From contig OW799236.1 in NCBI GenBank assembly GCA_941918925.1, forward strand, positions 73,250,465-73,314,464: a stretch of DNA of 64,000 nucleotides, written 5' to 3'. Under the pieces are notes generated by a model. That model did not search any database. It saw nothing but the letters and a program-made list of their open reading frames with translations, and had not been told where the DNA came from. Numbering within the stretch: position 1 is the first letter of the stretch; each line of letters begins with the position of its first letter. The DNA comes from Phyto melanocephala. Lineage: Eukaryota > Arthropoda > Insecta > Diptera > Rhinophoridae. This document shows positions 43,681 to 56,784 of the stretch, one piece after another. The translations under genes were made by a program, and so were the position numbers.

Positions 43681-46600
43681 ATATCTATGTAAGTCTCAAT
43701 TCTCATTCTTTGAAATGACAATTTTTGAACAGTTAAAGGTCGGATTTCAAACTTTATATGAATAAATACGTATTCACTTATCAATATTTTTTTTATCGAG
43801 GCATATTTATTTATCAGATAGTCTTGATTCATTAGCTGATTCACTTATTTTAAACTTTGGATGTTAAAGTCCATAGATAAAAAATGCATTTCTTCCAACT
43901 GTGAAACTTCATGTACAGAAAATATAAACAACCCAATTTTCTCCGAACTTCGATTACCTGATGAATAAATATGCCTTGTTTTATATGAAGTACAACAAGT
44001 TCTGTGTACTAGGTTTAATTTAAAATTAAAAGGTCTTCGAAAGTTAAAATTATATTATTAAATGAAATATTTTGTTTTATGGAAAACTCGAAATTTTTAA
44101 ATATTCGCCCCTATTACGATTGTCATAGTCGTTAAACATATTCAGCCTTAAGTATATTAAATTTTGTATGTTTACCATCGAGCTGCTATTTTTCCAAAAG
44201 GTGAATTTACACAAACAAAAGTAAGTAGTTAATTAGTTAACACACAGTCTGCCTTATTGTCGTGTCTCTTCCCTGACGAAAACAACAGAAATACAACAAG
44301 ATTTTTATTATTCCTTTTACATAGTCGTAAATACAAAAAAATACTACAACGTCATTGACAACAAGGCTGAGTGTCTTATGTCTGCCTAACGCTGATTACT
44401 GGTACCCTATAAGCTGAATTATACCTTCGTCGTGTTTATTTGTAAAGCTTCGTTCAAATATTTGCTGAAATAAGGACCTCTATTTTTTGATAAATTATTA
44501 TTCAATGCTTATGTACTTGTTTCCACACCAAATATCGTCAAGACATAATTACTAATATTGCAATTTGACTAAATTAGGAAATTTTTAACTTAATAAGTGA
44601 GCAGTTATTTATAACATTTAAGTGGTTATGTCTGTTTCGTTAAATATTTTCAAAATGGTAACATACCTTTAGTCATTTTTTTTCGACTATCGTGTTACCA
44701 ATTTAAAAAAGAACAAATTTTAAGTGTTAAAAAAATTGACATAATTTAAACGTTTTTATTTTTAAAAAATGTTTTTTTTACAGTTTTATTTATCTATTTT
44801 CACAAACTAACAGTGTAATACAAAAAATATTCAAAATTAATCGGCTACCTATAATTTCTAACAACTTTTGCAAAATTTAACCAAGCAATATAAAAATAAA
44901 ATAAATAAAAATATACAAAAACAAATAAAATTCTTTTTTTATAAAGAAAACAAAAATCATCTTTTTTTTTTAGCAATATACCAACCAACAACAACAAAAA
45001 GTACAAACTCAGAGAAAATAGAAAAAAATTTAAACGAAAACTGAACTAAACAAAAATAAAATACATAAAAATAATTAAATTGTTTATTGAAAAAAAAACG
45101 TTTATAAAAATATAAATGTACACATATAACATAGTAATATACTAAATAAATATTATGACTTATTATTTGTAATATTTAAGTTTTTATAAATAAATTACTA
45201 TTGTTTAGTTATTAAGCACTCAAAACCATCGCATTTTATTGTGTTTTTTTTATTTTTTCTTTTCTGTAATTTTTTGGTTAAGAATTAATCAAAAAAACAC
45301 AAAATTTATAGACGCGTTGTTCAATAGGATACAGAAGAAAATATGTCTTAAACCTTTTCAAAAAAAAAAAATTTTACGTAAATTTGTATTTGAAAATCCA
45401 AATTTCTATTAAAAAAGATGTTCACTCATTGATGATGATTCGTTTTAAGATTCCTTCTTTTTTTCCATAAAAATTAAATACACATTACAAATTTTTAATT
45501 TTATTTCGAGTTTAAAAAGTTAGTTTTTTTTATTTATTTATTTTTAAGAATTTATCAAAAAGTTTCCGTATTTCATATATTATTGTTAAAAAAGTAAATA
45601 AAGTCTCGGATTTCCTCGTATCTACAGTTTATTCGTTAAAAATAATTTTTAAATTCTACATGGAGTTTGCAATAAACAAATAAACCTATTATTTAACAGT
45701 TAAACTGAGTAATAAATAAATCCCAACTTAACCGGGTTATAATTCTTATTTGTAACGATATTCTGTTTTTTTTTTTCTTTTTATTTAATGTGGAAGTAAA
45801 AGGTAAATGAACTTAAATATTTTATACAAAATTTGGCTTGTTGTAAAGTTTTGGAATCAAAAAAGCAACACAGAAAAAGTCCAATTATATATATATATAT
45901 ATTTAATGAAAATTTAGCTTAATTTTATAAATAAATTTCAAAATTATTGAAAATAAATTTGTGACATAATTGTAACTAATTAAACTTTGTTTATTTTTAA
46001 GTTAAATTAATCATATATTGGCTTTTAAAAAGCAACGAGAGAAAACTTTGTTTCATTTAAAAAATAAACAACTTTAAAAAATCTATGCTTTATTTAAAAA
46101 TAATTCTACTGATTATGTAAATATGTAAAAATTTTTCTATTTTCTTTATGCAAGTTATTTACAAAAACGATTTTTGAGATGAATTTTTTAAAATAAAGAT
46201 TAAACTGTGCTCCTTGTTAGTAAAGAATTGGAAATACACGTTTAATCAAATATATACATTTACATATTATAAAATATTGAAATAATAATAATGAAATTCC
46301 AAAAACCATAAGTTTATTGAACTTTTCTGATTTCTTTTTTAGATAATTTTTTTTAAGGTCTGTTTTATGTAACTGAAATATTAAAATTTATAATTTCTGT
46401 GAAATTATGTTATGTTAAATATTTAGTTATTAATTTCTCAAAAGCAAAAAATAAATAAAAGTATATATTTACATATAAATAAATAAATTACATGAAACCC
46501 CTTTAATACATCTTTAAAAAGATTAAACAAGTTTTACAATTTTTATTAAAAAAAACGAAAAAAAAATAAAAAATCGGATAACAATTATATAAAACATTAA

Positions 46601-47168
46601 AAGTAATAATCGCTAAAAGCTGCATTTTTTGCTAATAATTTTATATAAAATTTAAAATAAATTAAACATTTAATGTCTTATATACATACATACATACATT
46701 CACATAAAAAAAATATTGAAACAAAATAATAAAATTAATATACAATTAGCCTATTTATAATATAATTAGTATACCGTAACAGAATATGCATACATAAATA
46801 TATAAAAAACGTACATAAAAATAATTAAAATTAAATATTATTAATAAAAAAAACATAATTTTATGTTCTAAACCCTCTAAAGAATTTTGTTATTTTATTT
46901 TTAAATTTATTCAATTAGACATATCAATTATCGTAAAAATCGCCTTAAAGGTCTTCTAATTTGCTTACTCAATCAAAAATAGAATTTATTAGCATGCGCA
47001 ATTCTCCTTATCTCAAAAAATGTGTTTTGTAATTTTGAATTTATAGGCACCAAGATAAATGAACTCTCTTACTTAATCAACGTTATATAGATCATTCGAC
47101 AAACCATTTCCTTGTCGTAAACCTCGTTTGGTATTTAACTCGTGGAGGTCTTTTTCCAATTGTAACTG
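43681..47168. other. Very A/T-rich intergenic DNA
   Basis: No gene, RNA gene or clear transposon is recognised across about 3.5 kb. From about 44.7 to 47.0 kb the sequence is extremely A/T-rich with many AATAAA-like runs. Confidence 0.5.
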
Positions 47169-47345
47169 TTGATCCTATTATTTTATTTATTTGTTAATTT
47201 CAATACAGGGTGCACCGGTGGACTAGTCAGTAGTGTGCCGCAAGGGTCAACCTTGGGTCCTATTTTATTTATCATTGATATGAATGATTCCTTTTATGAA
47301 CAACAACATTTTTTGACATTGCAGGTAAAATTGCTATCGCCCTCA
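47169..47345 (+). pseudogene. LINE reverse transcriptase fragment
   Basis: The frame contains GLVSSVPQGSTLGPILFIID then MNDS, the conserved RT block normally written GVPQGSxLGPxLFxIYxND. The part before GCTGG is not RT. It is short and dead. It stops where an opposite-strand RT fragment starts. Confidence 0.7.
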
Positions 47346-47349
47346 AACT

Positions 47350-47800
47350 ATTAGTACTACCATTTTTTGAAATGGGTATAACTCTAGCCTGTTTCCAGGC
47401 AGTTGGAAATTTTGACGTCATAAATATGGAATTAACAAGATGAACGAGAAGTCTACTGATAAGTGGAAAAATTAATTTAATAATCCGATGTTAGATCAAA
47501 AGAAAATTAATTTATGCCATCAATAAAATCATCGAAATTCAATTCACCTTGAATAATAGGGTTAAGATTATTTAAAATGCTGGAAGCTATAGATTCAACA
47601 TAAGACGAATCAATTTTAGGTTCTTTGCGACCAATAAAACCACGTCGACGAATTTGTCGCACATTTGAGCATTACTAATATCAGAAAAAATACAACCCAT
47701 AGTTCCAACGAGCTTTTCTAATAATAGATTTAGCTTTATTCCTCAGTCTGCAGTAAACTCTCCAGTTATCGATTTCTAAGGTAAATCCCGTATGTTTAAT
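47350..47800 (-). pseudogene. LINE fragment, opposite strand, upstream RT region
   Basis: On the minus strand, DNWRVYCRLRNKAKSIIRKA (about 47780-47720) and FPTAWKQARVIPISKN (about 47410-47362) are the linker and first RT blocks of a LINE. Several frameshifts lie between. The fragment faces the RT block at 47169-47345, so they are either two insertions or a rearranged one. Confidence 0.65.
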
Positions 47801-48653
47801 CTCTTTAAGATCTAGCCTCAGCAATAGTTCTAGTATTCATCAAATTTAAATTATTAGACCTTAAATCTACCCTTGATGATCAATTGATTGATTAAATGTA
47901 GAAAGTTGTAAATTTTTCATTATTAGTAGAGAAAATAGAAATACCCTCCCAAAACAAAACGAAATAATCAACACAACAAAAACGACAATATTTAACAAAA
48001 CAAGAGAAAATGAAGATGGCATATGGCCTTAGCAAAGACAACTTTTATGGTGATGAATCTAACAGTGGAATATTCAAGAATTCGTTAATAACAAACACGT
48101 ATTGAAACTACTCGTCACTACACATAAACTGAATATAATAGCTTTACAGGAGATAATTGAATATAATAGCTTTACAGGGGATAATTGAAAAAACCAAACA
48201 CATTTTGCATTTACCTGATCACAAAATATTTCAACATAACAAGGACAGCCAATATACGAAATCTGGGATTGCTTTATTGGTTAAAAGCAACATAAACGTC
48301 ACCAATCATCCAATGATGATCTACTTTTTCAGACTATAATAATAAAACATAATATCGAAATCCATATAAATAATATTTATAAAGAATGCGCAAAGTACTT
48401 TAATTCGCAAAGTACTTTATGGGGATTTAACACCAACTCCACAAATAGAAAAATTGGGGATAACTTTGCTGATGATAGGGGCTCAGAAATCATGAACGAC
48501 GAATCACCAACTTTACTTAATACGAGAAATAAACTTACATTAGTTGATGTCACTATGGGCAGTGCGGACCTTGCGCCGACTCTTAAAGGGAGTTGCCTGT
48601 CGCTGCCAGAGGTAAGTGACCATTTTCCAATAACGATTTCAAACAACGTAGAC

Positions 48654-50396
48654 TTGGTTGGTTGGTTATCGTGGTAGTTCGCTGCACGCCAACAGTCAAG
48701 TAGAGTCTGTATGACTCCGTTTTGACAGGACCACATCACTCGTCAGCTTCTAGTGTATCTCAGAATAAAATCCAAGAGTAAGGGTACTAGATCCACCCCG
48801 TGGCCCTGAGATATCTCAGTAGATAATTCAGTCCAACTTCAGATATCGCAGAGAGGCCATCTAGAATATGTTCGCCCAGAAATCTGTGTCTCTTAGCCGC
48901 CAGTGCAGGACATTCGCAGAGAAAGTGGAAAACCGATTCCTCCTTCTCTCTATCCAGACAACTGCGACAATGGTCGTTCGATGGGAGTCCGAGCCGACTT
49001 GCATGTTCGCCTAACATCCAGTGACTCGTCAATACCGCCAGCAACCTCGATATGTCCCTCCGACTTCGACTGGTAAGTTGCAATGTACGTCGTGCATCAA
49101 AAGAGGGCCACGTAAGCCGTGCCACCTTACACGTGCTCAGCCCACGCCACCTGTTATCAGCCTTCCGGAGAAAGTGTCTGGAGATTCTGCTTTTAATAGT
49201 CCCCAACGGGATTGCAACTGCAATTGCATTAGAGATATCCAGAGCAGATCCTCCCCTGGCTAGCCCATCAGCACGCTCGTTACCATAGTGGCCCTTATGC
49301 GCAGGAATCCAAACTAGAGTAACGTCAGCCCGCTGACCAAGCCTTGACAGTTCCTTTCTACATTGGCCAACTAATTTAGACGTAATAATGTATGACCTGA
49401 GTGACAAGAGTGCCGCCTGACTGTCGACAAATATACCAATGCTCCCGTGGATATTCCCGTCATTCAGTATCCTACATGCTTCCCTGATAGCGAGTACTTC
49501 CGCCTGAAAAACGCTGCAATCATCCGGAAGACGGAAGGAGAGTTCAATCTCCGGTCCATCAGAGAAGACACCAGATCCAACACCACATTCCATCCTCGAA
49601 CCGTCAGTATAGATCCTGGTGTCAAAGCTCCCCAAAAGGCGACCCCCATTCCACTCTCTCCTGGAGGGAATAAGAACCCTGAACGCCCCATCAAAATCCA
49701 TGTAGGGCGTAATGTAGTCAGAGGGTTGATTCACGCTCGAAGGCAGCGTGGCCAATATACTCGCATGGCCATACGTCCTCGACCTCTAACATCCAGTCGC
49801 ATTAAGCCTCACCGCACTACTTGCGGATGTGGCCAATATATGAATATCTATGGGAACGAGATGCAACATAGTGTTCAGCACCTCCGAAGGACTAGTTCGC
49901 ATCGCTCCCGTTATCCCAATGCATGCCGATCTCTGTACTCTATACAACTGGTCCACAACATATTTACGCCCCGTTGCAGTCCACCATACCAGAGATCCAT
50001 AAGTGAGAATCGGACGTACTACGGCCGTATACATCCATTTAATCATGTTGGGGGTAAGTCCCCATTTCCTAACAAACATCCCACGACACGTGTAGTAGGC
50101 CACCGTAGCCTTCTTCACCCTGTGCTGGACGTTCAGCTTCCATGACAATTTAGAGTCCAGGATAATACCCAGATATTTCGCCCTATCCGATAGGGGAATT
50201 CCGCAGTTCCCCAACCTCGGTGGTCTGAAGGTCGGAATCTTGGTTTTTGTTGTGAACAGTACCAGTTCCGTTTTGCTTGGGTTTACTACTAGACCGCTGT
50301 CCGTGGCCCAGTTTCTTAATAATCTCAAGGCATCGGACATGATATCGCTAATCACGTCCGGAAACAGTCCCGATACTAGTATCACAACATCGTCCA
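48654..50396 (-). mobile_element. 5'-truncated non-LTR retrotransposon (RT and RNase H)
   Basis: It has a 13-bp target duplication AAACAACGTAGAC (48641-48653, 50397-50409). The minus frame begins at the truncation point in the RT catalytic motif (VLDDVVILVSGLFPD), then LVVNPSKTELVLF, AKYLGIILDSKLSWK, MYTAVVRPILTYGSLVWW. A single TAG at 49786-49788 interrupts, and the same frame continues to RNase H: TRIYTDGSRMECGVGSGVF, FQAEVLAIREAC, IGIFVDSQAALLSL, VTLVWIPAHKGHYGNERADG, then a zinc-knuckle-like CRSCLDREKEESVFHFLCEC and a stop at 48787. The 3' end is CCAACCAACCAA. All four RNase H acidic residues are present. Confidence 0.93.
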
Positions 50397-50446
50397 AAAC
50401 AACGTAGACACTATCAGGAAAAAATTTACTCCATGCTTTAACTATA

Positions 50447-50602
50447 AGAGAACAGACAAAACTCTATGAAAAAAGGCGTTGCAATTAAACGAACTATTTC
50501 CAGAATCACCAAATGTAAAGAGAGCAGACAGGACTGTTTATGAAAAAAGGTGTCGCAATTAAACGAAATATTTCCAGAATCACCAAATGTGAATAGAGAA
50601 GC
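50447..50602 (+). repeat. Tandem duplication (about 78 bp x 2) inside the LINE linker
   Basis: The unit containing TATGAAAAAAGGCGTTGC, AATTAAACGAACTATTTCC and AGAATCACCAAATGTAAA is repeated with few changes (second copy TATGAAAAAAGGTGTCGC). A similar but shorter local duplication (TATAATAGCTTTACAGG) lies at 48135-48180 in the same LINE. Confidence 0.8.
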
Positions 50603-50708
50603 TGCTCAAATTAAACGTCTCATAAAAAAGGCAGCAAACGAAAGTATCCCCATAAGCCGTGCACATGGCCTTAAAACAATCCAGTACTTATGGTTTAACT
50701 TCACTATC

Positions 50709-52433
50709 ACCCCAATTCTAAATATTCCCAGTGAAATGAATTCCCCGGGAATTCATTTTTCCCGCGAATAAGATTCCCCTATTCTAAACAGTCGGGGAAG
50801 GGAATAACAAGGGAGAGAGAATTTTACATTTTCGAAGTCAGCTGTTTGCTTTTGCTGTTTTGTTTTGACAAAATATTTCCTAATAATTTTTAGCGTAAAA
50901 AGTGAATATTCGTAAATAATAAAAAAAATTTTTAAAAGTGAACAAAAATGTTTAGTGTAGCGTTGATAATAATAATAGCTGAAGCAGAAAACTCTGAAGC
51001 ACAAGAATAAGCAAAGGGTAGAAAGGAAAATGCTAAGTGACGCCAGCAACCCACTTGAGCTGCCGCACACTTTGTAAATTTTACTTTTGGAAGGTTAGAA
51101 TCTGTTGGACGTGTTAAGGTATTCAGCCCAAACGTAAGTCCTTTGCAATTTCTACAATCGTGAAATAAAGTGTACCAAACGGGAATTGGTAAAGATTACG
51201 GTGTCTGTGGCTCAGAGTAGTGTTAGCAAAGTTCTGGCAGAAGTTTTTAATATATAAGGAACATTTACGCCCAATGAAGATAACTTTCTGCAAAACTGAA
51301 GTGCAAAAACGGAAAGTTGCGTTAGCTCTTTATGTGAAGTATGGCATTCCAAACGTTATTGGATGTGTTGACGGAACTCAAAAAATTAAAGGTCTGTGAT
51401 CATGAGCTGAGGATTCAGTACGTTGATGCCTCACATCCCGGAGCGTGTCACGATTCATTTATTTGGAATTCTGGCGAATTGCGTGCTCACCTGGAGCAAG
51501 AATACCTTAAAGGTGGCAGCAATTGTTGGCTTCTCGGTAAAGTTTTGAATGATAACAGACAATTCATAAATTAAACATGAATTTTTTCTAGGAGGCTTAT
51601 AGATGCCCACAGTATGAGTCTGTTGAAATAAAATTCACTCCGAGTATTGAAATGTGGCTGAATGCATTAATGGTGTTTTAAAAAATAGATGGAGGTGCAT
51701 TCTTGGTGCTAGACAGCTGCACTACGCTCCAAAAAAGGCTGCTAAAACAACAAAATTTTGCTGTGCGTTGCATAATATCTGCATTCATTTTAAATGCAAT
51801 ACTTAAGTAAACGATGTAGAAAATTTAGATTATTTGAGCGCTCAGGATAATGATGTGGTATCCTTAAACTCACCACAATATTTATCCATTGCCCAAAATA
51901 TTAGAAAATATAATAGAAAAATATTAGAAAAAATATCGCGAATAATCTCTAATAAATTTCTGTAATAAAGCCATTTCTTATATATGTATGTAGTATATAC
52001 ATTTTTTTAAATAAATATAACATTTTATTAAAAAAAATTAAAAACTTCAAAAATTAAAAAAAAAGATAAATAAAAATTAAAATTATTTTAAAACTTAAAA
52101 ACAATTCATTATTCTGCTTCCTGTTTGTTGTTTTTATCCTAAAAGTAAGAATAAATTACAATATTTATCACAATTTTTATAAAAAAATATTAAATACTTA
52201 CATTTTTGTCACAACTCCCTTTGAATTTTTTGGCGGATTTTTTCCCAAAAATTGTTATTACATTTTCCCTTTAATTACCTTTTGTAATACCTACTTTTTT
52301 CCCAGGGAACAATTTCCCAATTTCGAAGTTAATTTAGAAAAGGGAAAGGGAAAAAATTTCCCCGGGAGAAATTATTTAGAATAGGGGAACAGGGAAACAA
52401 TTCCCAGGGAATTGTTATTTAGAATTGGGGTGA
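50709..52433 (+). mobile_element. PIF/Harbinger transposon, decayed
   Basis: Ends ACCCCAATTCTAAATA and TATTTAGAATTGGGGT are inverted repeats. ATC lies on both sides (50706-50708, 52434-52436), and removing one with the element restores the LINE frame FTISKLISLRQLAWRR. Plus-strand transposase pieces: VIGCVDGTQKIK (first D) at about 51358, VCDHELRIQYVDASHPGACH, DSFIWNSGELRAHLEQEYLK, NCWLLG and then a GT...TCTAG intron (51537-51593). The exon carrying GDSGYP and the final E has decayed. There is no partner Myb/SANT gene that I can see. Confidence 0.78.
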
Positions 52434-55376
52434 ATCTCTAAACTTATAAGTCTAAGACAGCTAGCCTGGAGAAGACTTAAGAGAATTCGTAACCAGGTAA
52501 ATATTACAGAATATAGGAGAATGAGCGCCAAAGTTAAAAACGAATGTAAAATTGCGTACGTTTCTTGTACGTGGAATTTTTTTTTAAATTCTCTGAATCC
52601 AACAATGGATGGTAGACACCTATGGAACAAAGTAAACCGTCTTAGAACTGATAGAATTAATTACTTTTCAATAATTTGTGTAAACAACACCAACATTTCA
52701 CATTCTAAACAAATTGCTGACAAATTTGCTGAATTTTGGACATCGATAAGTTCTGACTACGCTCTATGCAGACATTGTATCCTCGAAGAGAAATCTGGAT
52801 ATAGAAAATTTACCACAATACGTACTTAAAACATCGTCTTTGTAAGCTTTATAACAATATACCAGCAAACAGAGTATTCCCTCATGATTGGAAAATTTCA
52901 ATTTTGGCGTCTATTTCTAAACTTAGTAAGGATCCTGCACTTTTGGAAAGATACCGTCCCATATCTTTACTACCAGTCCCCTCAAAATTTTTGGTAAAAA
53001 TTTTAGCCAGAAGGTTCTGGAAATCCAACACGCTTTTATACAAAAAAAAAAAAAATTCAAACGCTTTTATGCCAAGGTATGGCGTGCATAGCCTATGTCG
53101 TAAGTTGGAAGACACACTTATATTAAATCTCAGGAAACGTTTACATAGCTTGGTCATATCCGAGAACATTGAAAAGCCTTTGATAGATTCGTTTTTACAT
53201 TCGTAATTTTGGAGATGAATGACTGGTGAAATTATCAGGGTAATTTCTTGTGAACTGCAGCGTTGTCGTCAAAGTGGACGGTTACTACTCATCAAGTTTA
53301 CCTTTGGGTAATGGTGTCCTTCAAAGTTTAACGCTGTCTGTGGTACTGTATACAATTTATGCTGACTCTTTGGCCAAAGCCATCGAAAACTTACCTGGCA
53401 TGGATTACGTTGGCATTTATGCTGATATATTTGCAGTTGTTTAAGAACAAATTATTTATGATGTTTGTGATACTTTACATAACCTATATCAGGTTTTACA
53501 TAACTGGGCAACTTGTAGAAGCGCAGTTATACCAGCAAACAAAACTGAAAAACTTCACGTCTGCCGGAAGAAAAGATGTTGTGCAAGCGCCATAAACATT
53601 AGAAATATAAAAATTGTTCATCAAATGAGATTACTGGGGATCTTATTTACGGTAAATTTACTATGGAACATACAAGTTAAACATCTGTCCTCAAAGGTGC
53701 GAAAAATAAATAATTTTATAAAACTGATATGCTCTCGTTCCAAAGGCCCACATATTACTATTGCTCTAGATATTTGTAAATCGTTGGTAAGTGGTGTTCT
53801 GCTTCATGGCATTACAATATACGGTTGGGCAACAAAAAAGACTTTAAAGAAACTGGATACCTCAATTTACAACTACTATAGAACAATATCGGGCTTATTA
53901 AGAGCGACGCCATTAGAACGATTGAGATATGAAGCTCATTACCAAAACTTTAAAAATACTCTGGAAAAGAGTGCAGTTAGTTTGGCATAAAGATCACTTA
54001 CAATTTCAAAAGACTGTCTCTATGATTTATTTTTTAGGCACACAGAACATCAAGTCCGCTGCACAACATCTGCCATTGCACAAATTCTTAAATTATTAAA
54101 TAGACACAACATAATGTTGTCGGAGAAACCTCACGCCACATCAACCGGAAACAACTATGCTATTACTGACTCGAGTTTAAGTTCCCATAATAAAAATAAC
54201 AACCTCACAATTTTCAAGAAAAGTCTACAGAGTAAAAAAACGTACTTTGATCCGGAAATGATAATTTACACAGATGGTATAGCAACTTATGGTATTGTAG
54301 AACAAAAAAGTCCAACCCATTTTGAAATCATACTCGAAACACGCTTGCCAAATGATGTCGGTATTTTTTCGGCTGAACTAGCTGCCATTAAGGCTGCAAT
54401 TACTATGTAATCAGTAAAAACTCCAGAGCTCTAATATGCACGGATAGCCTAAGTGCAACAAATGCATTAGACAAAAACCACAACAGAATATATAACCATG
54501 TCATCATACTACCCAATCCCCATCAACGGGTGTTAAATCTTATGGGTGCCTTCTCATATTTTCATAAGAGGGAATGAATGTGCTGATGCAGCAGCCAAAC
54601 AAGCACAAAACCTTTTAAATGTTACTGAAGTCACTAATATTCCCAGCGCCATCTTCAACCAATACAGAGCATTACAAAGAGAAATTCATCCTTATCCTAA
54701 AAGACTAAAATACAATAACAATATGACAAGAAACGATTGCGTTATGCTAAGTCTCTGTGTGTAGGCAAAACTAAGTTCAATACCCAACACTTCTACAACG
54801 GCACAGAACAGACAAAATGCTCTTTCTGTAACGTTGTACTTTGAATTGAACATACATATATTAACAAAATGTTAAATTTCCAAAATAGACGAATCCTTGG
54901 ATAAAATTTGGACTGCACTACAAACATATATTTACCATCCATTAGAAGCAGCCTACGGAAGTATAGTATGTATGTATGATGTATAACTGAGTCCATTATC
55001 TGATGAATATTTGATTAACTAATTTAAATTTATTGTTTTTTTATTGTTGTATTGATCTTGATAATTTGCTCTAATAAAAAAACAGAAAAGTTCGACAAAA
55101 TAAAAAATTCAATTTATATTTCCTGGGGCCTAATTCTGTCATTCGTGATCGAAATAAAATTCGAAACGAAAATAATTTCGAAAGCGCCTTATTTTCTAAT
55201 GATGTTACTCGATACGAAACGAATAGAATTACAGCTTAAGTGTTGTAAAAGTTAAAAAAAATCGCTTTTCAACACTGGATAAAATATAAACAAAAGCCAT
55301 ATTTAAAAAATAATAATCTGTAAATTGTAACAATAAAAAAGTTATTTTTTAAAACATTGAATAAAAAAATATAATT

Positions 55377-56703
55377 ATGGATCCAAGTTTATTTTTTTAT
55401 CAATCTTCCGATTCTGATGAGAATGAAAACATCAATCTCATAAGAAAAAAAATAACAAATACCACAGATGTCTTAAGTTTGCCAAATAATGAGTAAGTAC
55501 AAATGCATTCATATAAATAAAATTTAATCTAAAATGTGTCTTGCTAGGTTCAAAAAACGGTTTAGGGTATCAAAAGAAGCGTTTAATTATATTTTTGGAG
55601 AATTAGAGTTTGATGGACAACTATCTACTGTTGTCCCACCTAAAACTCAATTGGCGGCAACTTTATCCCTTTTGTCTCCGGAGGTTTTCAACATACAGTT
55701 GGAAATGACTTTTTCATTGGGATAAGTCAAAGCTCTATAAGCAAAATTACAAAGCGAGTGGTGGATGAGATGGAGCGAAAGCTATGTTGCCAATTTATCA
55801 AATTTGAACCCAGGAATAGTGATGAATGTAAGGAATATTTTATGGAAAAATATAAAATTCCCGGAGGTAAATATTTTATTATTTTTTGTACATTTTGAAA
55901 TTATTTGTTATTTATCTATTCTTAATAGTTATTGGCTGTGTGGATGGGACACATTTTGGACTACAAAAGCCTTCCAACGAGCACATGTTCTTTAACAGAA
56001 AAGGCTTTCATAGTCTTAACTCCATGATTGTATGTTTATATTGTTTAATATTTTTGTTTGTTCATCTTTTTATATATTATGCATTTATTTATTTATCTAA
56101 AACTATATTAGATATGCGGCCATAAATACAAAATTTTGGCCATTAACTCTAAATATGGAGGAGCCGCCCATGACGCATTTGTTTGGAAGGAATCGAATGA
56201 AAGAATACTTCTTGAACAGGAATACAACAAGAACCTACGAAATTTTTGGCTCTTAGGTAATTCATTTTAAATATACACACATTTTTCAAGTTAATTCAAA
56301 TAATTTTTTTCTCATAGGAGATTCTGGGTATCCCTGTGAACCATGGCTCATGACACCCTACCGAAATCCCAAAGAAAATACAATGGAGTCCAGATTCAAC
56401 GAAATACATGCCAAGGGAAGGTGTATTGTTGAGAGGACGATTGGGATTTTAAAGGCTAGGTGGAAAATTTTGTGCCATGATAAGAGAAGCCGTTATAGCG
56501 CAGAAAAGGTTGCACAGTTCTCAAATGTATGTGCTGCACTGCACAATATTTGCATCCATCTTAAAGTGCCAAATTATGAGGATGTACGTCAACCAACAGT
56601 CGATGTATCGATGCCTGAAATTGATTATGAAACTGATACCCAAATATCCAAAGTAGGCAAACAAATTCGAGATAATATTAAAATAAGCTTATTTAATAAT
56701 TAA
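55377..56703 (+). pseudogene. PIF/Harbinger transposase (HARBI1-like), five exons, one frameshift
   Basis: Predicted exons: 55377-55492, 55548-55866, 55929-56029, 56112-56256 and 56318-56703; all four introns are 55-82 bp with GT-AG ends. Product: MDPSLFFYQSSDSDENENIN, FKKRFRVSKEAFNYIFGELE (DNA-binding part), then VIGCVDGTHFGLQKPSNEHM (catalytic D), GHKYKILAINSKYGGAAHDA, NFWLL+GDSGYPCEPWLM (catalytic D) and GRCIVERTIGILKARWK (catalytic E). The catalytic triad is complete. A one-base shift near 55678, between ATLSLLS and GGFQHTVGNDFF, is the only clear defect. The protein would cut and rejoin DNA at the element ends. It could be scored active or dead depending on that one base. Confidence 0.85.
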
Positions 56704-56784
56704 TTATATTTTTTATTCATACTGTTAAAAAAAAAACTTAAAAACTCCAAATAAATAAAAAAATAAAAAATGAGATCAAATAAT

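Larger units (their letters stand above)
48100..54950 (+). mobile_element. Non-LTR retrotransposon (endonuclease, RT, RNase H), decayed and interrupted
   Basis: Plus-strand order: endonuclease start (KLNIIALQ, about 48120), endonuclease end with SLPEVSDHFPITISNN (to 48650), linker (50410-50708 and 52434-52830), RT (ERYRPISLLPVPSKFL, MPRYGVHSLCRKLEDTL, LSVVLYTIYADSLAKAIE, GMDYVGIYADIFAVV where one D of YADD is lost), thumb (53625-53990), RNase H (MIIYTDGIATYG, then MPSHIFIRGNECADAAAKQA) and 3' end at about 54.9 kb. It is split by a minus-strand LINE at 48654-50396 and a Harbinger element at 50709-52433. Many stops and frameshifts. The RNase H and domain order fit the I/Jockey side of LINEs; the clade is not certain. 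Confidence 0.8.

Noticed and set aside
47169..47800. 5' inversion (twin priming) of a single LINE
   Set aside because: The later RT block reads plus on the left and the earlier one reads minus on the right. Twin priming would put the inverted 5' part on the other side. Two separate or rearranged pieces are more likely.
55052..55255. 67-residue plus frame at the left Harbinger end
   Set aside because: It crosses the transposon boundary at 55126 and has no domain pattern.
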